The notes beneath the pieces are model-generated. The model searched no databases. It was not told where the DNA came from and saw only the letters and a list, made by a program, of their open reading frames with translations. Positions 1-8,316 of a DNA stretch of 64,000 nt are shown piece by piece (within the stretch, counting starts at the first letter, position 1; each line of letters begins with the position of its first letter). The position numbers and the translations under genes are program-made. The stretch lies in the NCBI GenBank assembly GCA_042663485.1, contig JBHTAF010000002.1. One strand, written 5' to 3'. The DNA is from Natronosalvus sp042663485 (GTDB lineage Archaea; Halobacteriota; Halobacteria; Halobacteriales; Natrialbaceae).

Positions 1-1284
1 GCCGCTGATGAGTTCCTTGATGTAGAGACCACCCTCCCCGTGGACCGACACCTCCGCGCGGGTCGGCTCGAGCAGGTCGCCCTCGATGGCGTGGACGGTG
101 CGCTCTCGAGTGAGGCTCGCCCGCCGGTGGTCGACCCGCTCGGGCGTGTACTGCTCGAGGGTCGCTCCGTCGAGCGCCTCGAGGGCCGCATCGAACGTCG
201 CCTGGTCGACGGGCTCCTCGAACGCGACCTGTGCCCGGTAGCGCTTGCTCGCGTCGTGTTCCTTGACGCGCTCGACCATCTCGTAGGTCGCCAGGCGCAG
301 TCCCTCGACCTCGACGGACCCGTCGGCGGACTCGTTGATCGCCGCCTCGAGCGCTTCCGGGTCGGGCGATCGTATCCGTGGGTGTTTCACCTCGAGGACG
401 AACGGCCGGCCCGTCCCGAGCATCAGCGCGTCGACGTCCTCCCGGCCGGCGCCGTGGAAGGTGCCGGACTCGCCGTCCATCGCGTCGACGACGTGGGGAC
501 GGACGAACTGCTCGACGCTCTCGTCGTAGAGGTAGCCCGAGCCGCCGCAGTACTCGCAGGGCTCCTCGCCCTCGTCGCCGAGCTGGACGCCGTCGCCGCC
601 GCACTCCCGGCAGGGCCACTCCGTCTGGGGGATGTCGCGCTCGAGTTTGCGGTAGCGGCCGTAGACGAACGCGGGGTTGACCTGCAGGTCGACGGCGTGG
701 CTCGTCACGGGTACGCGCGTGTCGTCCGTGCTGGCGCTCGCGCTTTCGCTCTCACCCTCGTTCACGGCCTCGCTCTCGCTCTCCTTCACGGCCTCGAGCA
801 CCTCGAACGGATCGAACGCCTCGAGGTCGATCACCGCCAGCACGTCGGGGCGCTCGACCTCGAACGCGGCGCCGGTCCGGGCGCCAACGCGGCGGCCGAC
901 CTCGCGGTTGAACTCCCGTTTCAGCGGTTCGCCCGCGTCGAGGTCGAATCCAGCGTCCTCGCGGAGCAGGCGGTCGTTCTCCTCGACCAGCGGCGGAACG
1001 CGCGTCCCCACCTGGTAGGTGTCGAAGTCGATTCCCTCGAGGGCCGCGACGACGGTGTCGGCGACGGCTTCGAACGTCCCGCAGTAGCCCTCACAGACCC
1101 AGCAGTCGAGCGGGTCGACTGGCTCGAAGTCCTCGTCGTCGGCCAGCGCGACCGTCGTCCGCAGCGCCCGCCCCCGTTCGGCGTTGGTCAGCCCGAAACT
1201 CCGGTCGGCGACGGGCCTGCCCAGGCAGGCGTCACAGACCGGTCCCGACGCGAGGAGTGCCCGGGCGTCTTCCGTGAGCGTCAT
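1..1284 (-). CDS. pus10: tRNA pseudouridine synthase Pus10 (3' end cut by window)
   Basis: Archaeal Pus10 makes pseudouridine 54 and 55 in the T-arm of tRNA. The 428 visible codons carry the expected N-terminal cysteines (CDACLG near residue 18, CWVCEGYCG near 57) and later CRECGGDG and CEYCGGSGY, which together look like zinc sites. The synthase core includes GAGREDVDALMLGTGRPF, whose Asp is the likely catalytic residue, and near the edge VHGEGGLYIKELISG. A Glu/Ser-rich linker (about residues 165-190) separates the front part from the core. The start is the ATG at 1284; the stop lies outside the window. It is divergent from the HtrA-like gene. The family assignment is firm. Confidence 0.93.
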   Translation of the reverse strand, partial: MTLTEDARALLASGPVCDACLGRPVADRSFGLTNAERGRALRTTVALADDEDFEPVDPLDCWVCEGYCGTFEAVADTVVAALEGIDFDTYQVGTRVPPLVEENDRLLREDAGFDLDAGEPLKREFNREVGRRVGARTGAAFEVERPDVLAVIDLEAFDPFEVLEAVKESESEAVNEGESESASASTDDTRVPVTSHAVDLQVNPAFVYGRYRKLERDIPQTEWPCRECGGDGVQLGDEGEEPCEYCGGSGYLYDESVEQFVRPHVVDAMDGESGTFHGAGREDVDALMLGTGRPFVLEVKHPRIRSPDPEALEAAINESADGSVEVEGLRLATYEMVERVKEHDASKRYRAQVAFEEPVDQATFDAALEALDGATLEQYTPERVDHRRASLTRERTVHAIEGDLLEPTRAEVSVHGEGGLYIKELISG

Positions 1285-1424
1285 GTCCCGGTATGGGCAG
1301 GCCGGGGGTAACACGCTTTCCCTTCCCGTCCGGACTCGAGTCGCGACGAAACCGTGGACCACGAATGGGAAACTGGAGAGCAAAAATCCGACACCCTGCG
1401 GAAACCAGTTCACTGATAGGCGAT

Positions 1425-1434
1425 GACTTTTACA
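1425..1434 (+). promoter_or_regulatory. TATA-like element of the HtrA-like gene
   Basis: The AT-rich stretch gacttttaca is centred about 29 bases before the ATG at 1458, the usual place for an archaeal TATA box driving a leaderless or nearly leaderless transcript. It is the only AT-rich block close to this start. Confidence 0.4.
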
Positions 1435-1457
1435 CGCCTCTGGCCCGTCTCTCCTGT

Positions 1458-2585
1458 ATGACCGACCCACGACCGACCCGTCGCCGCGTCCTCTCGATGG
1501 CCGCAACTGGCGCGCTCGCCGCCGTCGCCGGCTGCGCCGAACCCGGCTCCTCCTCGAGCGCGGTGCCGTTCGACCAGGGGAACACGACGGTCGACGTCGA
1601 CCAGGAAGACCGGGCCGATGGCTCTGCGTACACCGAGGTGTACGAGGCCACGAGCGACGCCGTCACTCTCGTCCGCGTGGCGGAGAACGGCCAGGACGGG
1701 AGCCGGATCCCGACACAGGGCGAGGGATCGGGGTTCCTGTACGGCGACGGCTACCTCGTGACCAACGACCACGTCGTCTTCAGCAGCACGGACGTCGACG
1801 TCTCCGTCCAGTACGCCGACGGCCGTTGGACGAGTGGTGAGGTGATCGGCACCGACTTCTACAGCGACCTGGCCGTCGTCGAACTCGAGGAGGTTCCCGA
1901 TTCGGTGACGCCGCTCTCGTTCGCCGAAGAGCGGCCCGTCGTCGGCCAGGAGGTGCTCGCCATCGGCAACCCGGTCCGCCTCGACGGCTCGATGTCCCAG
2001 GGCATCGTCAGCGGCGTCAACCGGGCCGTCTCGCCGGGCTGGCACGACTTCTCCTACCCGAACGTCGTCCAGACCGACGCGGCGGTCAACCCCGGCAACA
2101 GCGGCGGCCCGCTCGTGGACATGAACGGCGCGGTCGTCGGCGTCGTCCACGCTACCCAGGGCGACAACATCGGCTTCGCCATCTCCGCGGCACTCTCGCG
2201 TCGCGTAGTCCCCGCGCTCGTCGATCGAGACGAGTTCCGCCACTCCCACATGGGGATTCGTCTCGTTCCGGTCGACCCCACGCTCGCCGAGGCCAACGAC
2301 CTCGAGCGCGCTCAGGGGGTGCTGGTGGTCGAGACGCCGGATGGTGGGCCCGCGGACGGCGTCCTCGAGCCGAGCGAGATCGAGAACGTGATTCCGGTCG
2401 GCGGCGACGTGATCCGGGAGATCGACGGCGAACCGATCCCGGACAATCACGCGCTCTCGACGTACCTCGCGCTCGAGACCGACCCCGGCGATACGATCGC
2501 GATCGTGGTGATGCGCGACGGCGAGGAGCGAACCGTCGAGTTGACCCTCGGCGAGCGACCCGAGCCGGATTTTGGTCCGTTCTGA
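1458..2585 (+). CDS. Tat-exported HtrA/DegP-like serine protease lipoprotein
   Basis: Trypsin-like protease with a PDZ domain, acting outside the cell membrane in protein quality control. The 375-residue product starts with a Tat signal (TRRRVLS, residues 7-13) and a lipobox ending AGC at Cys26, so it should be a membrane-anchored lipoprotein. The catalytic triad is visible: His105 (TNDHVV), Asp137 (YSDLAVVEL) and Ser215 (NPGNSGGP). A single PDZ domain fills about residues 255-370 and contains VIREIDGEPI. The ATG at 1458 is preferred over upstream in-frame starts because the Tat signal begins there. The neighbours suggest a single-gene unit. Confidence 0.93.
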   Translation: MTDPRPTRRRVLSMAATGALAAVAGCAEPGSSSSAVPFDQGNTTVDVDQEDRADGSAYTEVYEATSDAVTLVRVAENGQDGSRIPTQGEGSGFLYGDGYLVTNDHVVFSSTDVDVSVQYADGRWTSGEVIGTDFYSDLAVVELEEVPDSVTPLSFAEERPVVGQEVLAIGNPVRLDGSMSQGIVSGVNRAVSPGWHDFSYPNVVQTDAAVNPGNSGGPLVDMNGAVVGVVHATQGDNIGFAISAALSRRVVPALVDRDEFRHSHMGIRLVPVDPTLAEANDLERAQGVLVVETPDGGPADGVLEPSEIENVIPVGGDVIREIDGEPIPDNHALSTYLALETDPGDTIAIVVMRDGEERTVELTLGERPEPDFGPF

Positions 2586-2986
2586 GTTCGTTCTAAATCC
2601 GTTTTGAGCCCGTTCAAACCAAACCGGCTCAAACGAAATCCGCCGATCTCCCGGAGAAGGCAATCCCTACGCTCGAGTGTGCGGTCCTCGCTCGAGTAAG
2701 CCACCCGTACAGATCAGTTCTCGTGAGCGTCGGTATCGGTGGACGAACGGAATCGAAACGCTCGGTTGCTGGAGTAAATCCACGACGGACGGCCGTTAAC
2801 TGGTCGATAACAATAGTGATCGGTGTCGACACTTCGAACTGTCGCTCCCGCCTCAGCCATGAATCCCCCTCACTCGAGCCGTACCGTACCGCCTGCTCGC
2901 GCCGGTTCGTTCGACGGGCCCCGCACCCGTCGAGCCACCGACGCGACAGTGACCGCATTCCCCCCGAAACAGGAGATGCCGTGACC
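2586..2986. other. intergenic stretch without a supported gene
   Basis: About 400 bases between the protease and a small membrane-protein gene. Open frames exist on both strands but their translations are basic, Arg/Ser-rich and unlike the acidic proteins around them, so I treat them as non-coding. I see no clear TATA box, RNA gene or repeat. Confidence 0.5.
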
Positions 2987-3175
2987 ATGTACCTCGGAGA
3001 GACCGTGACGACCGTCGGGTTCTGGGTCGGCACCCTCCTTCCGTTCGTTTACGTGCCGGTGTTCCTCACCGGCCTTAACTCGACGACCCGACTCGGCGTC
3101 TTCTTCGCCCTCGTCGCGTTCAACGTGCTCGCGCTCGTCGTGGGCCACGACTATCAGGGCTCTCAACCCCAGTAG
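2987..3175 (+). CDS. small two-helix membrane protein, paralogue of the gene at 57174-57449
   Basis: A 62-residue protein of unknown function with two predicted membrane helices (about residues 11-29 and 35-53) joined by a short loop GLNSTTR, ending in GHDYQGSQPQ. Its pattern FW....LPF.Y.P....GLN, then NVLAL..GHDY, matches the small protein encoded at 57174-57449 on the other strand, which supports both as real genes. The ATG at 2987 was chosen because the longer in-frame extension upstream is Arg-rich and unlike haloarchaeal protein. A T-rich tract follows the stop. No function can be assigned. Confidence 0.75.
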   Translation: MYLGETVTTVGFWVGTLLPFVYVPVFLTGLNSTTRLGVFFALVAFNVLALVVGHDYQGSQPQ

Positions 3176-3176
3176 C

Positions 3177-3222
3177 GGTTTTCCGTTTTCCGATTTCCAG
3201 TTCTTCAGTTTCCCAATTTTTC
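3177..3222 (+). terminator. T-rich terminator after the small membrane gene
   Basis: Directly after the stop there are four or five separate T-tracts (gttttc, gttttcc, gatttcc, agtttccc, aattttt). Oligo-T runs on the coding strand end transcription in archaea. Confidence 0.5.
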
Positions 3223-3261
3223 GGTGGGCGATTGATAGTCCTGGGCCGCCAACCACACGAC

Positions 3262-4302
3262 ATGCGGGTGTACTGCCAGGGCTGTGCCGGGTGTTGCATC
3301 GACTGGCGACCGTTGCTCGAGGGCGATCAGCGAGACACCATCGAGCACGAGCGATGCGGACTCGGTGTCTCGGGTGAGGGGGCTGGGGAAGAAGCGGAGA
3401 CGGGAGGAGAGACTGCAACAGGAACGGAGACGGAGGCGGAGACGGAGACGAGAACGGATGGCACCCCAATTCGCCGTCGCAGCGCGATCGACGACGTCTA
3501 CAACCTCGTGCCGCTCACCCGCGACGAGATCCGGGCGTTCCTCGAGGCCGGGTTCGGCGACGTACTGATCCCACGGCTGTGGGAGGCCGACACAGTCGAC
3601 GAGTCCGTTTCGATCGACGGCTACGACGTCGCTGCCATCGCCGGCCATCCGGCCTTCTTCGTCGGACTCCGGAAGCCGCCGAAGCCGGTCGCTCCTTTCG
3701 GCCGCGAGGACGCCGACTGGTTGCCGACCTGTACGTTTCTCGACCCCGAAACCCTCCAGTGTCGCATCCACGGCGGCGACCTGTACCCGAGCGAGTGCGC
3801 GGAGTACCCCGCCCACAACGTCGCCCTCGAGCAACAGACCGAGTGCGAACGCGTCGAAGAGGCAATCGGTGGCGAGCGAATACGGTTCGAGGACTCGAGC
3901 GACGATGAGCAAGGGAGCAGAAAAAAAGAAGGCGTCACCGTCGACGTCGAAGCCACCGACGGCCTGCTCCTCGGCCCCCAGGCGATCGGCCAGAAGCTGT
4001 TCGTCCACCCCGACCCCGACGCCCTCGAGGGACGCCTCGAGCGCCTCGTGTCGGGCGACCTCACGACCGAGGACCGGGCGGCCTTCGTCGCCGTTGCCGC
4101 CGCCTCCGCCCCCGGGACGCTCGCGATCTCCGATCATCACTACGACCAGGCGTACGAACAGGTCCTCGAGGCCGGCTCCTGGGCGGGCGCGGCCATCCGC
4201 GAGTGGGAACGGCGCGCGTCGGAGACGTCGGCCGACCCGTCCCAGGGCGAGGCCGTCGAAGTCGCTCGCGGCGCTCCCGAGACGCCGGGCTGGCCCGAGT
4301 GA
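3262..4302 (+). CDS. YkgJ-family CxxCxxCC metal-binding protein
   Basis: 346 residues. The first residues, MRVYCQGCAGCCIDWRP, hold the CxxCxxCC signature of the YkgJ family, which binds zinc or an Fe-S cluster. Later cysteines (LPTCTFLDPETLQCRIHGG and YPSECAEYP, about residues 158-185) complete the domain. Two acidic low-complexity inserts interrupt it: a Glu/Thr-rich run at about residues 38-66 encoded by purine-rich repeats (3375-3460) and a Ser/Asp/Lys-rich run at about 211-228. The start at 3262 puts the signature at the N-terminus as in relatives; the in-frame ATG upstream at 3232 is less likely. The exact biochemical role is not known. Confidence 0.85.
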   Translation: MRVYCQGCAGCCIDWRPLLEGDQRDTIEHERCGLGVSGEGAGEEAETGGETATGTETEAETETRTDGTPIRRRSAIDDVYNLVPLTRDEIRAFLEAGFGDVLIPRLWEADTVDESVSIDGYDVAAIAGHPAFFVGLRKPPKPVAPFGREDADWLPTCTFLDPETLQCRIHGGDLYPSECAEYPAHNVALEQQTECERVEEAIGGERIRFEDSSDDEQGSRKKEGVTVDVEATDGLLLGPQAIGQKLFVHPDPDALEGRLERLVSGDLTTEDRAAFVAVAAASAPGTLAISDHHYDQAYEQVLEAGSWAGAAIREWERRASETSADPSQGEAVEVARGAPETPGWPE

Positions 4303-4364
4303 GGAGTAGCGACCGCTACGGACGACTCTCGAGGGGCAGTATCGTCGAAAATGGGCCGCAGCCC

Positions 4365-4538
4365 TCAGTTCGACTTTATCTCGCGGAACTTATCGAGTAG
4401 CGCGTCAGCGGAGTCGCCGGAGTCGTACTCGATCGTTCCCTCGTGGATCGTTCGTTCGTCGTCGAAGTCGGTGTCAACCCGGGACACCTGGCGTTCGCGG
4501 CGCTCGTGTTCGTCTTCGTCATAGGCACCCATTGACAT
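4365..4538 (-). CDS. small acidic haloarchaeal protein (DUF5786-like)
   Basis: 57 residues starting MSMGAYDEDEHERRER and ending LLDKFREIKSN, a very acidic soluble protein with no membrane segment. The pattern matches a small conserved haloarchaeal family that I recall as DUF5786; function unknown. The ATG at 4538 is used, although 4532 (MGAYDEDE) is equally possible. It converges with the YkgJ-like gene and diverges from the next one. Confidence 0.75.
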   Translation of the reverse strand: MSMGAYDEDEHERRERQVSRVDTDFDDERTIHEGTIEYDSGDSADALLDKFREIKSN

Positions 4539-4620
4539 GGCAAGTACACTCATTGTAGGAACGATCGCCATATGAATGTAACGGTCGTTCACATCACCAG
4601 GTCGGAAGAAAGGAAGACGT

Positions 4621-5661
4621 ATGCCGATCCGGGTCGTAGGATCGCTCGTGGCACGGCCGCTTCGCTTTCGATACTCGCCCCAGCGCTGGTCCGACCAGCG
4701 CGTCAGACAGGAGATTTTCAACCCACTAAACGGTAACATCGGGGCTCGAGACGCCGGTCCGTGGTACGCCATCGGCGGTCAGTGGGACACCCACCGATTC
4801 GAGATGGCCAACGGCGACGTCGCCCTCTTCGCTCGCTCGGACGACGACGCCTACTGGATGGGCAACACCGAGACCCCGTCCTCGCTGTGGCGGACGGACA
4901 AGTTCGCCTGGGAAGACGTCCCCTACCAGGTCGCCCGGTGGGCCCAGCGGGAACTCCTCGCGACGCTCCACGAGCGCGAGGCCTGGTTGGCCGACTACCC
5001 CTACATCTCGTGGTTCTTCCTCCCGGTGTTCATGTCCAAAGACGGCCGCAAGTCGACGCGAGCGTTCTTCCGGGAGCACGCCGCCGGCTTCCCCGACGCG
5101 GGTCGACGCGAGGCGACCCAGTTCATCGAGGAAATCCTCGAGACCGGCGCACTCGACCCCTACCGCGACGTGATGGCGGGCAAACTCGGCACGAGCCCAC
5201 ACGTCGACCGGGTTCGCATGAGCGCGGCGATGGCGGAGTTCATCGCGGCGAAGATCCTCGTCGACGCCGGCTACGAGATCACCCCCGAGATCGAGGTGAC
5301 GACGGGCCACTCGCTCGACTATCGAGCCGAGGACGCCGCGACCGGCACGAACGTGCTGGTCGAGGTCACCCGACCACAGCCGCCAGCGAACCGCGCTGCC
5401 GCCGGCCCTGTCGCTGCCGTCAGGGACACCGCCGAGACGAAGACCAGCGGCCAGCTCGCGAATCACGGCGGCGGCGCGACCCTGTTCGTGGACTGTTCGA
5501 GTTTCCCCGACGACGCCTGGGCAGCCGTCCGAGGCGAACAGCCGGACGTTCGCCACCGGCCCGCGGTAGTCTACCGCGCTCGCCCCGACGGGCGCGTCGA
5601 GGGGTATCAGAAGGGGTCGGTACCGCTCGACCTCGAGGACGCGATTTCGTTCGTCGACTGA
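4621..5661 (+). CDS. DUF5784-like protein with possible nuclease-type core
   Basis: 346 residues with no membrane segments. The N-terminal part is rich in Trp and Tyr (FRYSPQRWSD, SWFFLPVFMSKDGRK). About residues 205-260 contain HSLDYRAEDAA followed by NVLVEVTRPQ, a D...ExT spacing that resembles PD-(D/E)xK nucleases but with Thr in place of Lys, so catalysis is doubtful. The ATG at 4621 follows a purine-rich gaaaggaag; the in-frame GTG at 4648 (ARPLRFRYSP) is a credible alternative start. It looks like the haloarchaeal DUF5784 family. No function is established. Confidence 0.8.
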   Translation: MPIRVVGSLVARPLRFRYSPQRWSDQRVRQEIFNPLNGNIGARDAGPWYAIGGQWDTHRFEMANGDVALFARSDDDAYWMGNTETPSSLWRTDKFAWEDVPYQVARWAQRELLATLHEREAWLADYPYISWFFLPVFMSKDGRKSTRAFFREHAAGFPDAGRREATQFIEEILETGALDPYRDVMAGKLGTSPHVDRVRMSAAMAEFIAAKILVDAGYEITPEIEVTTGHSLDYRAEDAATGTNVLVEVTRPQPPANRAAAGPVAAVRDTAETKTSGQLANHGGGATLFVDCSSFPDDAWAAVRGEQPDVRHRPAVVYRARPDGRVEGYQKGSVPLDLEDAISFVD

Positions 5662-5773
5662 CTCTGTATGAGCGAGGTCTCGATACTCGAACGGAACGGA
5701 TACTCGAGCGAGTCTGATGCTCGGTAACGATCAATTTTCGCTATCCGCCAAAAACGACGGGTTCGAACGGCGT

Positions 5774-6061
5774 CTAGAACGACATCGGCACGGGCGCGTA
5801 CGGACTGCCGAGCGGCGTCGGATCCCGGTCGGAGTAACCCACGCGACCGACCGCCTTGTCGCTCACCGCGGAGTAGACTGCCAGCTGGGCGTCGTCGGCG
5901 GACTCGAACGTCTCGCTCTCGAGGCGGCCGAGTACGTCGCCGAGTTGCTCGGACCCGTTCGGGAGCTCGAGGTCCCGGTCGCCGTAGGCCTCGATCAGTT
6001 CCTCCGTCGTCGCGGGGTACTCGTGGGCGTCGATGAACTCGCTGGTTCGGTTACGGAACAT
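5774..6061 (-). CDS. DUF5789/DUF2795-like small acidic protein
   Basis: 95 residues beginning MFRNRTSEFIDAHEYPATTEELIEAYG. The segment YPATTEELIEAYGDRDLELPNG resembles a short helical domain seen in many haloarchaeal proteins of unknown function, and LGRLESETFESADDAQLAVYSAV is a second helical part. The start at 6061 is favoured because an AT-rich TATA sits 24-33 bases upstream; the longer frame begins in that TATA region and is hydrophobic by chance. Confidence 0.8.
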   Translation of the reverse strand: MFRNRTSEFIDAHEYPATTEELIEAYGDRDLELPNGSEQLGDVLGRLESETFESADDAQLAVYSAVSDKAVGRVGYSDRDPTPLGSPYAPVPMSF

Positions 6062-6084
6062 TACAGCCAGACTAACCTGAACAA

Positions 6085-6094
6085 TAATTATAAA
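6085..6094 (-). promoter_or_regulatory. TATA box of the DUF5789-like gene
   Basis: On the minus strand this reads tttataatta, centred about 28 bases before the ATG at 6061, consistent with a leaderless transcript. Confidence 0.6.
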
Positions 6095-6205
6095 CATTGT
6101 CCATAAACATCTCCCAGGAGGGTCGTATTCCTTTGATTCATTAATGACCCTAGAGTGTAGCCGTCGGTCGGCCCATTTCTCGCACGAGAGGCAATCTACC
6201 TATTG

Positions 6206-6220
6206 GTATATAAAATATAG
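6206..6220 (+). promoter_or_regulatory. strong TATA-like element far upstream of the PHP gene
   Basis: The run gtatataaaatatag is the most AT-rich block in the area. It lies about 27 bases before a GTG at 6239 that is in frame with the PHP phosphoesterase, and about 110 bases before the ATG at 6326 that I use as start. A weaker element, cgctttaacg (6296-6305), lies 26 bases before 6326. Either one transcript has a long leader, or two starts are used. Confidence 0.5.
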
Positions 6221-6325
6221 TAAGGATCTCCGATCGACGTGCTCGTCGATGGCCCTCGAGACGAGCACCCGGCCCGTCCCGAAGGAACTGACAACCGCTT
6301 TAACGTCGGCCCGTCAGCACCCACT

Positions 6326-7117
6326 ATGCCCTACGCCGACCTTCACGTTCACACGACGCGCTCGGACGGCAGCCTCGAGCTCGCCGACGTCCCCGCCGCC
6401 GCCCGCCGCGCCGACGTCTCCGTTGTCGCCATCACCGACCACGACCGCCTCCAGCCGTTCGACGAAACGGTCGTCGAGCGCGACGGCGTCACGCTCGTCC
6501 AGGGGATCGAACTCCGCGTCGAAACCGACGGGGGCCAGCGCGTCGACCTGCTCGGCTACGGCGTCGAGCGAACCGACGCCCTGGTCGCCGAAACCGAACG
6601 CATCCAGCGAGATCGGCGCGAACGCGGACGGAGGATCGTCGAGCACGTGGAGGAACGACTGGGGATCGACCTCGGTCTCGAGGTCGACACCGGCTTCGGC
6701 CGTCCGCACGTCGCTCGAGCCATCGCTAGCCATCCCGATTCGGGTCACGACTACAGGGGAGCGTTCGACCACCTCATCGGGAACGACGGGCCGTGTTACG
6801 TGCCGCGGGACGTCACGTCGTTCTCGGAGGGACGCGAGATCCTCGTCGAGGCCTGTTCGATCGTCTCGCTCGCTCACCCTCTGCGATACCCCGATCCCGA
6901 ATCCGCACTCGCGCTGGCGGCCGACCTCGACGCCGTCGAGCTGGCCTACCCCTACGGTCGCGAGGTCGACCTCGAGCCGGTCGAGCGAACCATCGAGCGC
7001 TACGACCTGCTCGCGACCGGGGGGACGGACGCTCACGAGACGGAACTGGGCGTCGCCGGGTTGTCGCAGGCGGAGTACGAGGCCCTCGAGTTGCCCGTTC
7101 CCGTCGAGGGCGTCTGA
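6326..7117 (+). CDS. PHP-domain phosphoesterase
   Basis: 263-residue PHP hydrolase, a trinuclear-metal phosphoesterase fold. Metal ligands are visible: HVHTTRSDG at residues 7-15 (HxH), AITDHDR (TDHD) near 38, a central GFGRPHVARAI, SLAHPLRYP near 183 and the closing GGTDAHE near 234. This order fits the RNase AM/nucleoside 3',5'-bisphosphate phosphatase group, but the substrate cannot be told from sequence. The start MPYADLHVH is standard for the family. An in-frame GTG at 6239 would add 29 residues. Confidence 0.9.
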   Translation: MPYADLHVHTTRSDGSLELADVPAAARRADVSVVAITDHDRLQPFDETVVERDGVTLVQGIELRVETDGGQRVDLLGYGVERTDALVAETERIQRDRRERGRRIVEHVEERLGIDLGLEVDTGFGRPHVARAIASHPDSGHDYRGAFDHLIGNDGPCYVPRDVTSFSEGREILVEACSIVSLAHPLRYPDPESALALAADLDAVELAYPYGREVDLEPVERTIERYDLLATGGTDAHETELGVAGLSQAEYEALELPVPVEGV

Positions 7118-7129
7118 GGGAGCGGATAC

Positions 7130-8002
7130 TTACGTCTCGGTCTCAGTTCCGGTTTCCTCGGTCTCAGTCTCGGTCTCGGATGGCTCACCCTGCTCGTCTC
7201 GAGTCGCCTCCTTCGCATCCTCGAGCCACTCCGGAGCCGTGACGTTCAGGTCAGGGTCACCGACGCGAGCGGTCGACAGTTCGACGACCTCCGTGAACGT
7301 CTCCCGTCCGCCGAACTCATACTCCCAGCGAAAGGACGCCACGTAGCCCTCCTCGTGGACGACCGCGCGCATCGAAGCGTTCTCCGTGTTAGAGAAGTTC
7401 GAGCTGAGATCGGACGACTCGAGGACGTAGTACGTCTCGCCCTCGCGTTCGGCACGCGCTACAGACACGTTCTCCATCGAGTCGAAACCCTGCTCAACGA
7501 CGCGCACACCCAGGAATTCCGGGGAGAAACGGGCCGCTCGATCGTAGTGAACTGATCCGTCCGTCCTTCGGGTGCGGAGGTGCGTTTCGTTCGCGTGCCA
7601 GACGTCCCGTTGTCTCACGTACCGGGATTTGTTCGCCGTGTCAGCGAAGTCAAAGCGCAAGTGACTGATTACCGGCCCGCCAGCTTCACTGGTCGTGTTC
7701 AGTCGGTGCTCACGGACGACCGAGCCGTTCGACCGATAGCTCGTCGTGGTCTGTTCGAGGCTGAACCCTCGCTCGGTGAGCGCATTGGCGTGGGCCCCAG
7801 CGAGCTTGTGTGAACTCGTCACGCCCTCGCTAGTGAGTCCTGGAAGCAGTTCGTCCGACTCCGGGGGCTCTGGATCCACTGGCTCGTCGACGCCGTATGG
7901 CTCTCGGTCGATCACCTCGACGTCTGCACCGAACGCGCTGCAACCGGCGAGGAGGACGACCAGGAGGATCACGAGACCAGCACGGGAGGCGGTACCTTGC
8001 AT
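7130..8002 (-). CDS. secreted lipoprotein, LppX/LolA-like (DUF7537-like)
   Basis: 290 residues with a Sec-type signal and lipobox VVLLAGCSAFG (Cys21). The body has alternating beta-strand patterns such as RYVRQRDVWHANETHLRTR and RAVVHEEGYVASFRWEYEF, typical of the haloarchaeal lipoproteins that resemble LppX/LolA half-barrels. There are many N-x-S/T sequons (NTTSE, NVSVA, NFSNT, NASMR). The C-terminus is a Glu-Thr repeat (TETETEETGTETET). It converges with the PHP gene with a 12-base gap. The function may be lipid or cofactor carriage, but that is inference. Confidence 0.8.
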   Translation of the reverse strand: MQGTASRAGLVILLVVLLAGCSAFGADVEVIDREPYGVDEPVDPEPPESDELLPGLTSEGVTSSHKLAGAHANALTERGFSLEQTTTSYRSNGSVVREHRLNTTSEAGGPVISHLRFDFADTANKSRYVRQRDVWHANETHLRTRRTDGSVHYDRAARFSPEFLGVRVVEQGFDSMENVSVARAEREGETYYVLESSDLSSNFSNTENASMRAVVHEEGYVASFRWEYEFGGRETFTEVVELSTARVGDPDLNVTAPEWLEDAKEATRDEQGEPSETETETEETGTETET

Positions 8003-8127
8003 TACTGACCTGTATTAGTGGTGTTATCTTACACGTTTGGGTTGGGCGCGTCGTGTCGGCGGACATCGGAGTGAGCCCGTCGGACGAGAACGGAGGGTTC
8101 AATGCAACTGGTGCCATACAGGGCCGT

Positions 8128-8292
8128 ATGAACTGCCACTACTGCGACCAGGAAGCCGCTTTCGCCGCCGAGTCCGACGGGCTCAGGGTCGGCCTCTGTG
8201 AGGAGCACTTCCGGGAGCGGTTGCAGGAGCTCGCCGAGGCAGACGGTCTCGAGACGCTGAAAGAACGAGTCAACGTCGACCGCGCGGAGTGA
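8128..8292 (+). CDS. small zinc-finger protein (DUF6757-like)
   Basis: 54 residues: MNCHYCDQEAAFAAESDG, then GLCEEHFRERLQEL, ending VNVDRAE. The CxxC and a C..H pair about 23 residues later form a plausible single zinc site, followed by one amphipathic helix. It is shorter than most annotation cut-offs but has typical acidic haloarchaeal composition. Function unknown. It converges on the ferredoxin gene, with a shared terminator-like hairpin. Confidence 0.75.
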   Translation: MNCHYCDQEAAFAAESDGLRVGLCEEHFRERLQELAEADGLETLKERVNVDRAE

Positions 8293-8316
8293 AAAAGCGC
8301 CGTTTGCGCCCTTTTT
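8292..8316. terminator. bidirectional hairpin terminator between convergent genes
   Basis: The sequence gaaaaagcgc, cgtttgcgcc, cttttt forms an inverted repeat with GCGC arms flanked by A5 on one side and T5 on the other, so it can end transcription from both directions. It lies exactly between, and slightly inside, the two stop codons. Confidence 0.6.

Noticed and set aside
40..1311. 423-codon open frame on the plus strand
   Set aside because: The complementary strand encodes Pus10 with clear zinc and catalytic motifs. The plus frame is a GC-rich shadow.
1410..2663. 417-codon minus-strand frame over the protease
   Set aside because: Antisense to the HtrA-like gene, whose triad is in the plus frame.
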